A stretch of DNA of 44,963 nucleotides from NCBI GenBank assembly GCA_001319865.1, contig BBSL01000111.1:1-44963 (forward strand), written 5' to 3'. The notes under the pieces were generated by a model that was not told where the DNA came from, did no database searches, and saw nothing but the letters and a program-made list of their open reading frames with translations. Positions 8,155 to 16,228 of this stretch are shown here, in pieces. Position numbers and translations under genes: made by a program. Position 1 is the stretch's first letter. Each line of letters opens with the position of its first letter. Source of the DNA: Burkholderia sp. E7m39. GTDB lineage: Bacteria > Pseudomonadota > Gammaproteobacteria > Burkholderiales > Burkholderiaceae.

Positions 8155-9867
8155 ATGCACAATCCAGACGACAAACCGGCGCGCCTGAGCATCCTCAAGG
8201 GCATTTTTCCCGTCGACCGCGCGTCCGCATGGCGCGACGTGCTGTCCGGCATCTCGCTCGCGTCGATGGACATTCCGCAGGTGCTCGGCTACGCGCGCAT
8301 CGCCGGCATGCCCACGGTGACGGGGCTGTACACGGTCTTCCTGCCGCTCGTCGCATTCGCGTTGTTCGGCGCGTCGCGGCATCTCGTCGTGGCCGCCGAT
8401 TCGGCCACCGCGACGATTTTCGCGAGCCGCGCATCGACGCTCGCGCCAATGGGCAGCGCCGCGTACGTCGCGCTGGCGGGCATGGTCGCGCTGCTGTCGG
8501 CCGCGTTGCTGCTGCTCGCGCGTATCTTCAAGCTGGGCTTTCTCGCCGATTTCCTCTCGCGCACCGTGCTGGTCGGCTTTCTGACGGGCGTGGGCGTGCA
8601 GGTGTCGATCGCGATGCTCGGCGACATGTTCGGCATGACCGTGCCGTATCCGTCGTCGCGCAGTCTGGCGCAATTGTTTTACGTGATCATTCATGCCGCG
8701 CAGGCGCATCTGCCCACGCTCGCGCTCACGGCGCTCGTGGTGGGCGCTATTCTCTTGTGCAAGCGCTTCTTGCCGCGCGTGCCCGTGCCGCTGATCGCCG
8801 TGGTGGGCAGCATCGCCGCCAGCAAGACGTTCGATTTCGCCGCGCACGGCATCAGCGTGCTCGGTCCGATTGCCGGCGGATTGCCGCCGCTCGGCTTTCC
8901 CGCCGTGACGTGGCAGCAGTTTCTCGATCTGATCCCCGTTGCGGCGTCGTGCTTCGTGATGATCATTGCGCAGAGCGCCGCCGCCGCGCGCGTGTTCGCG
9001 CAGCAATATCACGAGGAAGTCGACACCAACGCCGATATTCTCGGGCTCGCGGCCGCCAACGCCGCCGCCGCCTTCAGCGGCACGTTCGTCGTCAACGGCA
9101 GTCCGACGCAGACGGCGATGGCCGAGCGCGCCGGCACGCGCAGCCAGATCGCACAGCTGGCGTTCGCCGCTGTCGTGGTGGTGGTGCTGCTGTTCTTTGA
9201 TACGTATCTGCAATACCTGCCGCACTGCGTGCTGGCCGGAATCGTCTTCACGATCGCGGTCGGCCTCGTCAATGTGCCGAGCCTCGCAGCGATCCGCAGC
9301 GAAAGCCCCGGCGAGTTCGCGCTCGCGCTCGTCACGGCGGCGGCTGTCGTGATGGTGGGCGTCGAGCACGGCATTCTGCTCGCCGTCGCGCTGTCGTTGC
9401 TGCGGCATGTGCGCCACAGTTACCGTCCGCATACGATGGTGCTCGAGCCGTCGGCGGCCAACGGCAAATGGCAGCCGGTGCCAGCGACGCCGGGCATCAT
9501 GACGGCGCCCGGCCTGATCGTCTATCGCTTCGGCTCCGACCTGTTCTTCGCCAACGACCACCTGTTCTCGCAGGAAGTGCTGAAGCTCGTCGATGCAGCG
9601 CCGGGCGGAGTGCGGGCGTTCGTCGTCGACGCGGGCGCGATCACCGCGCTCGATTATTCGGCGGCGCGCACGCTGAGCGACCTGATCGGAGACGTGCACG
9701 ATCGCAACGTCGACGTGATCTTCGGGCGCGTGACACCTTATCTGCGCTCCGACATGGACCGGCATGGCATTACGCAGGTAGTCGGCGAGTCGAACGTATT
9801 CGCGACGCTGCACGAAGCGCTCGCGGCTGCCGGCGTCAGCCCGCCGCACGAGGTGAGCGCCGTCTAG
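8155..9867 (+). CDS. SulP-family inorganic anion transporter with C-terminal STAS domain
   Basis: 570 aa. A long hydrophobic SulP core (about 25-430; LSGISLASMDIPQVLGYARI near the start) is followed by a cytoplasmic STAS domain (about 455-560; VVDAGAITALDYSAARTL). SulP proteins carry sulfate, bicarbonate, molybdate or dicarboxylates across the inner membrane. The STAS domain supports regulation and assembly. I use ATG 8155, which gives MHNPDD; the frame stays open to 8053 but that extension is Arg-rich and overlaps the intergenic repeats. The sequence does not settle the substrate, and no sulfur or carbonic anhydrase gene lies nearby. Confidence 0.88.
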   Translation: MHNPDDKPARLSILKGIFPVDRASAWRDVLSGISLASMDIPQVLGYARIAGMPTVTGLYTVFLPLVAFALFGASRHLVVAADSATATIFASRASTLAPMGSAAYVALAGMVALLSAALLLLARIFKLGFLADFLSRTVLVGFLTGVGVQVSIAMLGDMFGMTVPYPSSRSLAQLFYVIIHAAQAHLPTLALTALVVGAILLCKRFLPRVPVPLIAVVGSIAASKTFDFAAHGISVLGPIAGGLPPLGFPAVTWQQFLDLIPVAASCFVMIIAQSAAAARVFAQQYHEEVDTNADILGLAAANAAAAFSGTFVVNGSPTQTAMAERAGTRSQIAQLAFAAVVVVVLLFFDTYLQYLPHCVLAGIVFTIAVGLVNVPSLAAIRSESPGEFALALVTAAAVVMVGVEHGILLAVALSLLRHVRHSYRPHTMVLEPSAANGKWQPVPATPGIMTAPGLIVYRFGSDLFFANDHLFSQEVLKLVDAAPGGVRAFVVDAGAITALDYSAARTLSDLIGDVHDRNVDVIFGRVTPYLRSDMDRHGITQVVGESNVFATLHEALAAAGVSPPHEVSAV

Positions 9868-9879
9868 CGCGCTGCCGAA

Positions 9880-9897
9880 CGCGCATGACGATGCGCG
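9880..9897. other. Stem-loop after the SulP gene
   Basis: CGCGCAT-GACG-ATGCGCG forms a 7-bp perfect stem 13 bp past the sulP stop. No T-run follows, so it is at best a weak or Rho-assisted end signal. A 10-bp palindrome CGATATATCG follows at 9901-9910. The rest of the 282-bp gap to gloA holds no credible gene. Confidence 0.35.
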
Positions 9898-10049
9898 CGA
9901 CGATATATCGCTTACCCTGGATCGCCCGCCGGCGCGCGGCATGTCGGGCGCGTTCATGCTGCGCCGCATTCGACGGGCAGGCGGCGCATCGCCTTGTCGC
10001 GACGCGCATGGACGCACGGCGAGGGCCCCGCGTGTTCGCACGCGCAGCA

Positions 10050-10064
10050 TAGGGCAAGTCCCTA
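10050..10064. promoter_or_regulatory. Palindrome TAGGG-CAAGT-CCCTA upstream of the gloA/GMC cluster
   Basis: Perfect 5-5-5 inverted repeat about 85 bp before the glyoxalase start, in a gene-free stretch. Its layout resembles binding sites of LuxR/NarL-type response regulators, but that assignment is inference. It is the best candidate operator for the run of genes at 10150-13228. Confidence 0.4.
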
Positions 10065-10149
10065 AGTGCCGCCCGCGCGCATTTAGCCCTGCATTACCAC
10101 AGCGCACATCTCACTTCTACACTCAGCATCAAACGAAAGGAGTGACGAC

Positions 10150-10548
10150 ATGGCCAAGCTGATCCACACGATGATCCGCGTTCAGGATCTGGACCGCTCG
10201 CTGAAGTTCTATCAAAACGCTTTCGGACTCGCGCCTTCGCATCGGCTCGACTTTCCCGACTTCTCGCTCGTCTATCTGCGCAATAACGAATCGGACAGCG
10301 AGATCGAACTCACCTGGAACAAGGGACGCGAAGACGCGTACTCGCACGGCGACGGCTACGGACACGTCGCGTTCGTCGTCGACGATGTCAAGGCGGAGCG
10401 CGAACGCCTGCTTCAGCTCGGCATGACGCCCAACGACGTGCGCGAGTTCCACAACGACGACGGCGCGCTGCTCGCGCGTTACTTCTTCATTCAAGACCCA
10501 GACGGCTACAAGATCGAAGTGCTCGAACGGCACGGGCACTATCAATAG
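10150..10548 (+). CDS. gloA: Glyoxalase I (lactoylglutathione lyase), VOC fold
   Basis: 132 aa, one VOC unit pair, collinear with the short Ni-type glyoxalase I of enterobacteria. All four metal ligands can be placed: H6 (LIHTMIRV), E53 (EIELTWN), H72 (GYGHVAF) and E123 (DGYKIEVLE). The enzyme converts the methylglyoxal-glutathione hemithioacetal to S-lactoylglutathione in the cytosol. AAAGGAG precedes the ATG. It leads a run of plus-strand genes ending in a GMC dehydrogenase (next gene 48 bp away), so it may serve aldehyde detoxification linked to sugar or polyol oxidation. Another VOC activity is possible, because paralogs of this family vary in substrate. Confidence 0.8.
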   Translation: MAKLIHTMIRVQDLDRSLKFYQNAFGLAPSHRLDFPDFSLVYLRNNESDSEIELTWNKGREDAYSHGDGYGHVAFVVDDVKAERERLLQLGMTPNDVREFHNDDGALLARYFFIQDPDGYKIEVLERHGHYQ

Positions 10549-10596
10549 CAGGCCGCATGACGCCGTGCCCCCACAACGCAACTCAAGGAGACAGGC

Positions 10597-11214
10597 ATGA
10601 GTCACAGAGTGATTCCCATCGAAGTGGAACCTGCCGCGAGTTCTGACGGCGCTCATGCATCGCACGTGCCGCGCTCGCTCAGCCGGCGCGAATGGCTCAA
10701 GGGGACGGGCGTGCTGGTCGGCACGCTGGCCTTCCCGTCGATCCTCGCGACGCTCGCGCCGAGCCGCGTCTGGGCGCTCGAAATGCAGGCGCTCGACACG
10801 CATCAGGGCGCCGTGCTGCTCGCGTTCGTCAAGCAGCAGTATCCGCACAAGACGCTCGACGATGCCGTCTATGCGCTCGTCGTCAAGGATCTCGACGGCA
10901 AGGCGGCGAAAGATCCCGCCGTGCGTCAGCAGCTCACCGACGGCGTGAAGCAGCTCGACAACGGCTCGGACTGGACCAAACGCTCCGCCGCCGATCAGGC
11001 GCGCGACGTCGCCGCGATGGAGAAAACGCCGTTCTTCAAGACCGTGCGCACGACAGCCATCGTCGCGCTGTACAGCAACGACATGGCGTACGCACATTTC
11101 GGCTATGGCGCGGCGCAAGGCGACGGCGGCTATCTGTACAAGGGCTTCAACGACCTCGCCTGGCTGCCGAATCCGCCCGCCGCTGCGAGCGGCCCGATTC
11201 CCACCGACAGCTGA
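10597..11214 (+). CDS. Tat-exported small subunit, gluconate 2-dehydrogenase subunit 3 type
   Basis: 205 aa. A twin-arginine signal (SRREWLKG; R30, R31), a hydrophobic stretch (about 36-56) and a likely cleavage site after VWA (58-60) show export in folded form. The mature part (FFKTVRTTAIVALYSND) resembles the small gamma subunit of FAD-dependent glucose, gluconate and fructose dehydrogenases. In those complexes this subunit carries the signal-less catalytic subunit through Tat. The GMC gene begins 16 bp after this stop, supporting a complex. Start ATG 10597 is preceded by AAGGAG. Confidence 0.82.
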   Translation: MSHRVIPIEVEPAASSDGAHASHVPRSLSRREWLKGTGVLVGTLAFPSILATLAPSRVWALEMQALDTHQGAVLLAFVKQQYPHKTLDDAVYALVVKDLDGKAAKDPAVRQQLTDGVKQLDNGSDWTKRSAADQARDVAAMEKTPFFKTVRTTAIVALYSNDMAYAHFGYGAAQGDGGYLYKGFNDLAWLPNPPAAASGPIPTDS

Positions 11215-11230
11215 GCAACGGAGACCTGAC

Positions 11231-12814
11231 ATGGACGACAACAACAAGGTGCACTTCGCGCACAACGATGCGCGCGCGGTGGTCATCATCGGTTCCGGCG
11301 CCGGCGGCGGCACGCTTGCCAACGAGCTTGCGCAGAAGGGCATCGACGTGATCGTGCTCGAAGCGGGCAAGCTGCATACGCAAGGCGATTTCATCACCGA
11401 CGAATGGGGCTCGTTCTCGATGCTGTCGTGGCTCGACAAGCGCACGACCTCGGGCACGTGGCGCATCGCCACCGACTTCCCGAATCTGCCCGCGTGGATC
11501 TGCAAGACGGTGGGCGGCACGACGACGCACTGGGCGGGTGCCAGCCTGCGCTTTCAGCCGCACGAGTTCCAGGCGAAGACGCATTACGGCGCGATCAAGG
11601 ATGCGAACCTGCTCGATTGGCCCGTCACCAGCGACGAAATGGCGCCGTGGTACGACCGCGCGGAAAAGAAAATGGGCGTGACGCGCACCAACGGCTTGCC
11701 CGGCTTGCCGGGCAACAACAACTTCAAGGTGATGTACAACGGCGCGACCAAAGTCGGCTACAAGGAATGCAACACGGGGCACATGGCGACCAACAGCATC
11801 GTGCGCGACGACCGCGCGCATTGCTTCCAGCGCGGCTTCTGTTTCCAGGGCTGCCGCACGGGCGCGAAATGGTCGACGCTGTACACCGAGATTCCGCGCG
11901 CCCAGGCCACGGGCCACATGGAATTGCGCACGCAGGCGCAAGTCGTGAAGATCGAAACGGATTCGAAGGGCAAGGCAAGCGCGGTCGTCTATTACGACGC
12001 CGACGGCAAGCTGCAACGCCAGAAGGCGCGCATCGTCGCGGTGGCGGGCAATGCGATCGAGACGCCGCGCCTGTTGCTGAACTCGCATTCGAGCCGCTTT
12101 CCCGATGGCCTCGCGAATTCGTCGGGACAGGTCGGGCGCAATTACATGCGTCACACCACGGGCTCCGTCTACGCGGTGTTCAACGACAAGGTCGACATGT
12201 ATAAAGGCACGACGATGGCGGGCATCATCGAAGACGAAGCGCGCTTCGATACGTCGCGCGGTTTCGCGGGCGGCTATCACATGGAGACGGTGTCGCTCGG
12301 GCTGCCTTTCTATGCGGCCTTTCTCGATCCCGGCGCGTGGGGCCCCGGTTTCACGCAGGCGATGGACGCGTATCCGTACACGGCGGGCATGTGGATTGTC
12401 GGCGAGGACATGCCGCGCGAGACGAACCGCGTCACGCTAAACAACGACGTAAAGGACCAGTACGGCTTGCCCGTGCCCAACGTGCACTTCGACGATCACC
12501 CTAACGACGAAGCCATGCGCAATCACGGCTTCAAACAGGGCACGGCCGTCTATCAGGCAGCGGGCGCGAAGACGGTGTATCAGGTGCCGCCGTATCCGTC
12601 GACGCACAATCTCGGCACCGCGCGCATGAGCGCCAAGGCGCAGGACGGCGTGTGCAACAAGTTCGGCCAGACGCACGACGTGCCGAACCTGTTCATCTCG
12701 GACGGCAGCCAGTTCACCACGGGCGCCGCCGAAAATCCGACGCTGACCATCGTGACGCTGGCGATCCGTCAGGCCGACCACATCGCGACGCAGATGAACC
12801 GGCGCACGATCTGA
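11231..12814 (+). CDS. FAD-dependent GMC dehydrogenase catalytic subunit with putative 3Fe-4S cluster
   Basis: 527 aa. The Rossmann FAD motif GSGAGGG is near residue 20, and the GMC catalytic pair is H459 (THNLGTARM) and N502 (AAENPTLT). Cysteines at C198, C204 and C208 (HCFQRGFCFQGC) have the C-x5-C-x3-C spacing of the 3Fe-4S ligands in the FAD-glucose dehydrogenase alpha subunit of Burkholderia cepacia. There is no signal peptide; it is probably exported with the Tat partner encoded just upstream. The predicted role is periplasmic oxidation of a sugar, polyol or sugar acid. No multiheme cytochrome c subunit follows, so its electron acceptor is unclear. The start ATG 11231 lies behind GGAGACCTGAC. 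Confidence 0.9.
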   Translation: MDDNNKVHFAHNDARAVVIIGSGAGGGTLANELAQKGIDVIVLEAGKLHTQGDFITDEWGSFSMLSWLDKRTTSGTWRIATDFPNLPAWICKTVGGTTTHWAGASLRFQPHEFQAKTHYGAIKDANLLDWPVTSDEMAPWYDRAEKKMGVTRTNGLPGLPGNNNFKVMYNGATKVGYKECNTGHMATNSIVRDDRAHCFQRGFCFQGCRTGAKWSTLYTEIPRAQATGHMELRTQAQVVKIETDSKGKASAVVYYDADGKLQRQKARIVAVAGNAIETPRLLLNSHSSRFPDGLANSSGQVGRNYMRHTTGSVYAVFNDKVDMYKGTTMAGIIEDEARFDTSRGFAGGYHMETVSLGLPFYAAFLDPGAWGPGFTQAMDAYPYTAGMWIVGEDMPRETNRVTLNNDVKDQYGLPVPNVHFDDHPNDEAMRNHGFKQGTAVYQAAGAKTVYQVPPYPSTHNLGTARMSAKAQDGVCNKFGQTHDVPNLFISDGSQFTTGAAENPTLTIVTLAIRQADHIATQMNRRTI

Positions 12815-12829
12815 TCGACGCAACGGGAC

Positions 12830-12865
12830 GAGCGCGGCTCGCGTGTCGCAGACGCGGCCGCGCTC
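12830..12865. other. Stem-loop between GMC and RHH genes
   Basis: GAGCGCGG (12830-12837) pairs perfectly with CCGCGCTC (12858-12865) over a 20-nt loop in the 84-bp spacer. No T-run follows. It could attenuate or stabilise the upstream mRNA end. Confidence 0.35.
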
Positions 12866-12898
12866 GACCCGAATGCTGAACGACTAAGGAGACGAACC

Positions 12899-13228
12899 AT
12901 GTGCAACGTGTACGTCAACGCCGACCCGATCCTGTACGAATCGCGCACGCGTTCGCTGCGCATTCATGGCGTGATCACGACTGTGCGGCTGGAAAATCTC
13001 TTCTGGGACGTGCTGCACGAAATCGCCGCGCGCGAAAACATGACGACCACGCAATTCGCCGTCAAGCTCTACGACGAACTCATCACGCTGCGCGGCGAAG
13101 TGCCGAGCAACTTCGCGTCGTTTCTGCGCGTATGCTGTCTGCGTTATCTGTCGATCGTGGCGGGCAAAAGCGAGTTAACCAGCGATCCCATCCCGGAACT
13201 GAAGCCGCGCGTGTTGAAAACGGTTTGA
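12899..13228 (+). CDS. Ribbon-helix-helix domain protein (RHH_4 type)
   Basis: 109 aa. The core RSLRIHGVITTVRLENLFWD, then LHEIAARENMTTTQFAVKLYDE (about 19-62), has the strand-helix-helix pattern of ribbon-helix-helix proteins of the RHH_4 type. In this family the strand residues (here TTVRL) contact DNA. The remainder (63-109) is helical with two adjacent cysteines (VCCLR). AAGGAG precedes the ATG. Placement 84 bp after the GMC gene, on the same strand, suggests a local regulator; the TAGGG palindrome upstream of gloA could be a target, but this is a guess. Confidence 0.75.
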   Translation: MCNVYVNADPILYESRTRSLRIHGVITTVRLENLFWDVLHEIAARENMTTTQFAVKLYDELITLRGEVPSNFASFLRVCCLRYLSIVAGKSELTSDPIPELKPRVLKTV

Positions 13229-13369
13229 CGGCCTTATGGCGTTTTTCGCCGTTGTTTCTACCTGTGCGGCCCCGCATAGTTCGGACGGCCGTGAGTTGAT
13301 CTGCGTGGCGCATTCCATCGTCGACGCAAACAACGCGAACCTGATGCTCGATCTCTGAGCGTGCACCGG

Positions 13370-13732
13370 TTATTTGCCCGCGCCCGTCGAGGGCACGCAG
13401 GTGAGGACGAGCGTGCTGCCGTTGCCCGCTTCGCCGCTCAGCGTCGCAAGATGCGATTCGCCGCGATCGCAAGACCATTGCGCCACGAAGTCGCGCGCGC
13501 ACGATGCCCGCTGCGCCGCAGCGTAGTTCGCGTGGACGATGTAGTGGCAGGTGGCGTGCTCGTCGCAGTGCGAGGCGAGATCGCGTGTCGCGTTGCCTGC
13601 GGCGGCGCCGCAATTCCCGCCATACGTACCCGATTGAATGCGGATGTGCTGCGCGTATGCGCCCATGCTGACGAGCGCGCCCGTCAATGCAGCGCCCGCG
13701 AGCAGGCCAGTCGTGAGGTTCATGAGCTTCAT
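13370..13732 (-). CDS. Secreted six-cysteine protein, galactose-binding-lectin (SUEL)-like
   Basis: 120 aa. A clear Sec signal peptide ends AYA (25-27). The mature part has six cysteines (41, 56, 62, 78, 88, 112), enough for three disulfides. The pattern SGTYGGNCG, then GNATRDLASHC, TCHYIV, SCARDFVAQWSC and a final LTC recalls the SUEL/rhamnose-binding lectin fold, rare in bacteria. I infer a periplasmic or secreted carbohydrate-binding role; it is not proven. GGGAGG precedes the ATG at 13732; a second ATG lies at 13723. It is convergent with the RHH gene and lies 94 bp past the end of the ClC gene. Confidence 0.65.
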   Translation of the reverse strand: MKLMNLTTGLLAGAALTGALVSMGAYAQHIRIQSGTYGGNCGAAAGNATRDLASHCDEHATCHYIVHANYAAAQRASCARDFVAQWSCDRGESHLATLSGEAGNGSTLVLTCVPSTGAGK

Positions 13733-13826
13733 GAGGGGCCTCCCGTCGATGAAACGTCGCCTCTTCCATCATAGACTTCATACGGCGCGGGCCGATCTGG
13801 CAATTGCGGCACGGTCGTTGCGGCGC

Positions 13827-15644
13827 TCAGCCGTGCGTGCGTGTCGGTGTTTTGCGCACGGGCGGAAAGTGTTCCTTGCCCGCCGCGAAGCCGATGCGCC
13901 GAAAGCGTTCGCGCTTGTGCTCTTCTTCGAAATGCGCGACGGAAGGCTTCACGAGATCGCTGCGCGACACCACGCCGATCAGTTGCATCGAGTCGTAATC
14001 GGCGACGACGGGCAGCCGTTCAAGCTCATGCACGGCCAGACGCGTCGCGACGACGCGGCAGGTCTCGTCCGGTAGCGCGACGACGAGAGGACACTCGCGC
14101 AGCACGTCGGCGAGGGGCGTATCGAGCGCGTGAGGTGCGGTACTGTCGCGCACGGCCTCGAGCATCGCGCGATCGACGATGCCGAGCACCGCGCCGTTCT
14201 CGCGCACGACGGGATACGCACGCCGCCTCTGCGTCGCGCCGAAATACGCGGCGAGCGCGTCGCGCACGCTGAGCCGGCCATCGATTGAATCCGCCTTCTG
14301 CGACATCACTTCATCGACGTAATGGCGTTCGAGGGGATCGACGCCGTACTCGCGATAGATGTGATATCCGCGCCGCGCGATCTTCTCCGTCATGATCGAG
14401 CGCTTCATCACGACGGTCGCGAAGCCGTGCGCGACCAGCGTCGCGGCGAGCAGCGGCAATAGCGCGTTGCTGTCGTGCGTGAGGCCGAACGCGAACACGA
14501 TGGCCGTGAGCGGCGCGCCCAAGGTTGCGCCGAGCGTCGCGGCCATGCAGACGAGCGGCCACAGCGCGGGCTCGTTGCCGGGCAGCACGTGCCCGAGCAC
14601 GGTGCCGAGCCCCGCGCCTAGCATGAGCAGCGGCGCCAGCACGCCGCCCGACGTGCCGGAGCCGAGCGCGACTACCCAGATCAACGCCTTGACGACTAGG
14701 ATGGCCAGCGCCACCTGCAGCGCGATGTGCTGGTGCAGCAGATCGCCGATGACGTCATAGCCGACGCCGAGCGCGCGCGGTTCGATGAAGCCGCCGATGC
14801 CGACAGCGAGGCCGCCGATGGCGGGCCACCACATCCAGTGCAGCGGCAGCTTGTGAAAGAGGTCTTCCGTTTTGTAGAGCGCCGCCGACAAGCCCGACGC
14901 GAGCGCGCCCGACAACAGCCCCGCGATCACGCACGACACCAGCGAGATGGCCGTGGCGGGCGCAGTTTCGAGCGGAAACAGCGGACCGGTGCCGAAGAAG
15001 ATCGCGCGCGCAAAACCTGCGACAGCGCACGCCAATGCAACGGGCAGGAAACTGCGCGGCCGCCATTCGAACAGCAGCAGTTCGACAGCAAGCAGCACGG
15101 CCGCGACGGGCGTGCCGAACACGGCCGTCATGCCCGCGGCGGCGCCCGCGACGAGCAGCGTCTTGCGCTCCGCGGAGGTCACGTGCACGCACTGCGCGAT
15201 CAGCGAGCCGAGCGCGCCGCCCGTCATGATGATGGGACCTTCCGCGCCGAACGGACCGCCGCTGCCGATCACGATGCCCGACGAAAGCGGCTTCAATACG
15301 GCGACTTTCGGCGACATGCGGCTCTTGCCGAACAGGATCGCTTCGATCGCTTCGGGAATGCCGTGCCCGCGGATCTTTTCCGAGCCGAAGCGCGCCATCA
15401 GGCCGACGATCAGCCCGCCGATCACGGGTATGGCGATCACCCACAGGCCGAGCGTATTCGCAGCGGGCGAGCGGTCGGCGAACGAGAAACTGCCGAAGAA
15501 GAAAATGTTCGTGAACAGATGAATCAAGCTCAGCAGCACGTAGGCCGCGAGCGTGCTGAGGAGGCCGATGCCCGCCGCGAGCGCGGCGATGCCCGGCAAA
15601 CGCGAATTGCTCGAAAAGTCCCGCTTGTGGGAGTTGTCGCTCAT
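13827..15644 (-). CDS. ClC-family anion channel/antiporter with tandem CBS domains
   Basis: 605 aa. The ClC core (about 15-415) has GHGIP (93-97), GAEGP with the external gating glutamate E135, and the GSGTSGGVLAP segment (328-338). FEWRP places E193 at the internal proton glutamate of CLC-ec1, so proton-coupled exchange is plausible. The central serine of GSGIP is histidine here, as in several CBS-bearing bacterial ClCs. Two CBS domains (about 446-590), likely nucleotide-sensing, end the protein. I start at ATG 15644; the open frame to 15740 overlaps the upstream MarR gene, whose stop is only 19 bp away. It forms an operon with that regulator. Confidence 0.9.
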   Translation of the reverse strand: MSDNSHKRDFSSNSRLPGIAALAAGIGLLSTLAAYVLLSLIHLFTNIFFFGSFSFADRSPAANTLGLWVIAIPVIGGLIVGLMARFGSEKIRGHGIPEAIEAILFGKSRMSPKVAVLKPLSSGIVIGSGGPFGAEGPIIMTGGALGSLIAQCVHVTSAERKTLLVAGAAAGMTAVFGTPVAAVLLAVELLLFEWRPRSFLPVALACAVAGFARAIFFGTGPLFPLETAPATAISLVSCVIAGLLSGALASGLSAALYKTEDLFHKLPLHWMWWPAIGGLAVGIGGFIEPRALGVGYDVIGDLLHQHIALQVALAILVVKALIWVVALGSGTSGGVLAPLLMLGAGLGTVLGHVLPGNEPALWPLVCMAATLGATLGAPLTAIVFAFGLTHDSNALLPLLAATLVAHGFATVVMKRSIMTEKIARRGYHIYREYGVDPLERHYVDEVMSQKADSIDGRLSVRDALAAYFGATQRRRAYPVVRENGAVLGIVDRAMLEAVRDSTAPHALDTPLADVLRECPLVVALPDETCRVVATRLAVHELERLPVVADYDSMQLIGVVSRSDLVKPSVAHFEEEHKRERFRRIGFAAGKEHFPPVRKTPTRTHG

Positions 15645-15663
15645 GGCAGCACGCAGGATTCGG

Positions 15664-16083
15664 TCAGGATTCGAGGTCGATCTGGGGAATGGAGAACGCG
15701 CCCTTGAGCGAGCGCAGTTCCGCGCGATGCAATTCGGCAAGCCGCGCGAGTACTTTTTCTCCCGCTTTGAGCAGATGCACTTCGACCTGACGGCGGTCGG
15801 TGTCGCTGATCTTGCGCTTGACGAGTTCGAGCGCCTCGCAGCGCGACACCAGCGCGACGACGCCGTGATGCTGCGCCTGCAGACGCTCCGCGAGTTCGCC
15901 GATGGTGGCCCACTCGCGATCCGGATAGCCCTTGATATGCAGCAGCAGCAGATACTGCAGCGGCGTGATGCCTTCGCCTTGCGCGGCCTGTTCGGAAAAG
16001 CGCTCGAAGCGCCGCATCTGATAGCGGAATTCGGATAGCTGCTCGTAGTCCGCCTTGTTCAATGTGCGTGTGAGAACTTTCAT
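15664..16083 (-). CDS. MarR-family transcriptional regulator of the ClC operon
   Basis: 139 aa, the usual MarR length. The winged helix spans about 35-105 (ITPLQYLLLLHIKGY; ATIGELAERLQAQHHGVVALVSRCEALELVKR; the wing DTDRRQVEVHL). MarR dimers bind short palindromes, and a perfect one (TATCAC-AAA-GTGATA) lies 34-48 bp upstream of this start. It is the first gene of a two-gene unit with the ClC transporter (19-bp spacer). Autoregulation with control of anion transport is the simplest reading; the ligand is unknown. Confidence 0.88.
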   Translation of the reverse strand: MKVLTRTLNKADYEQLSEFRYQMRRFERFSEQAAQGEGITPLQYLLLLHIKGYPDREWATIGELAERLQAQHHGVVALVSRCEALELVKRKISDTDRRQVEVHLLKAGEKVLARLAELHRAELRSLKGAFSIPQIDLES

Positions 16084-16116
16084 GTCGATGGGTGCGCGAG
16101 ACGAAAATCAAAAATG

Positions 16117-16131
16117 TATCACAAAGTGATA
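16117..16131. promoter_or_regulatory. Palindromic MarR operator TATCAC-AAA-GTGATA
   Basis: Perfect 6-bp arms around AAA, in an A/T-rich patch of otherwise GC-rich DNA, 34-48 bp before the marR start, overlapping the expected promoter. Related GTGAT half-sites occur before the HPP gene (17468-17497). Confidence 0.7.
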
Positions 16132-16228
16132 TATGCGGCGGCACTTTCACTGTGTCGCGCGGAGGAACCGGTGCTGGATCGGAAGCGAAATCGGAAACGA
16201 AAGCGCGGCGGCTCGCGCCGACGCGCGC

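Noticed and set aside
8044..10107. 687-aa minus-strand open frame opposite the SulP gene
   Set aside because: Arg/His/Glu-rich, low-hydrophobicity translation with no domain; a shadow of high-GC coding on the other strand, where a full SulP protein is clear.
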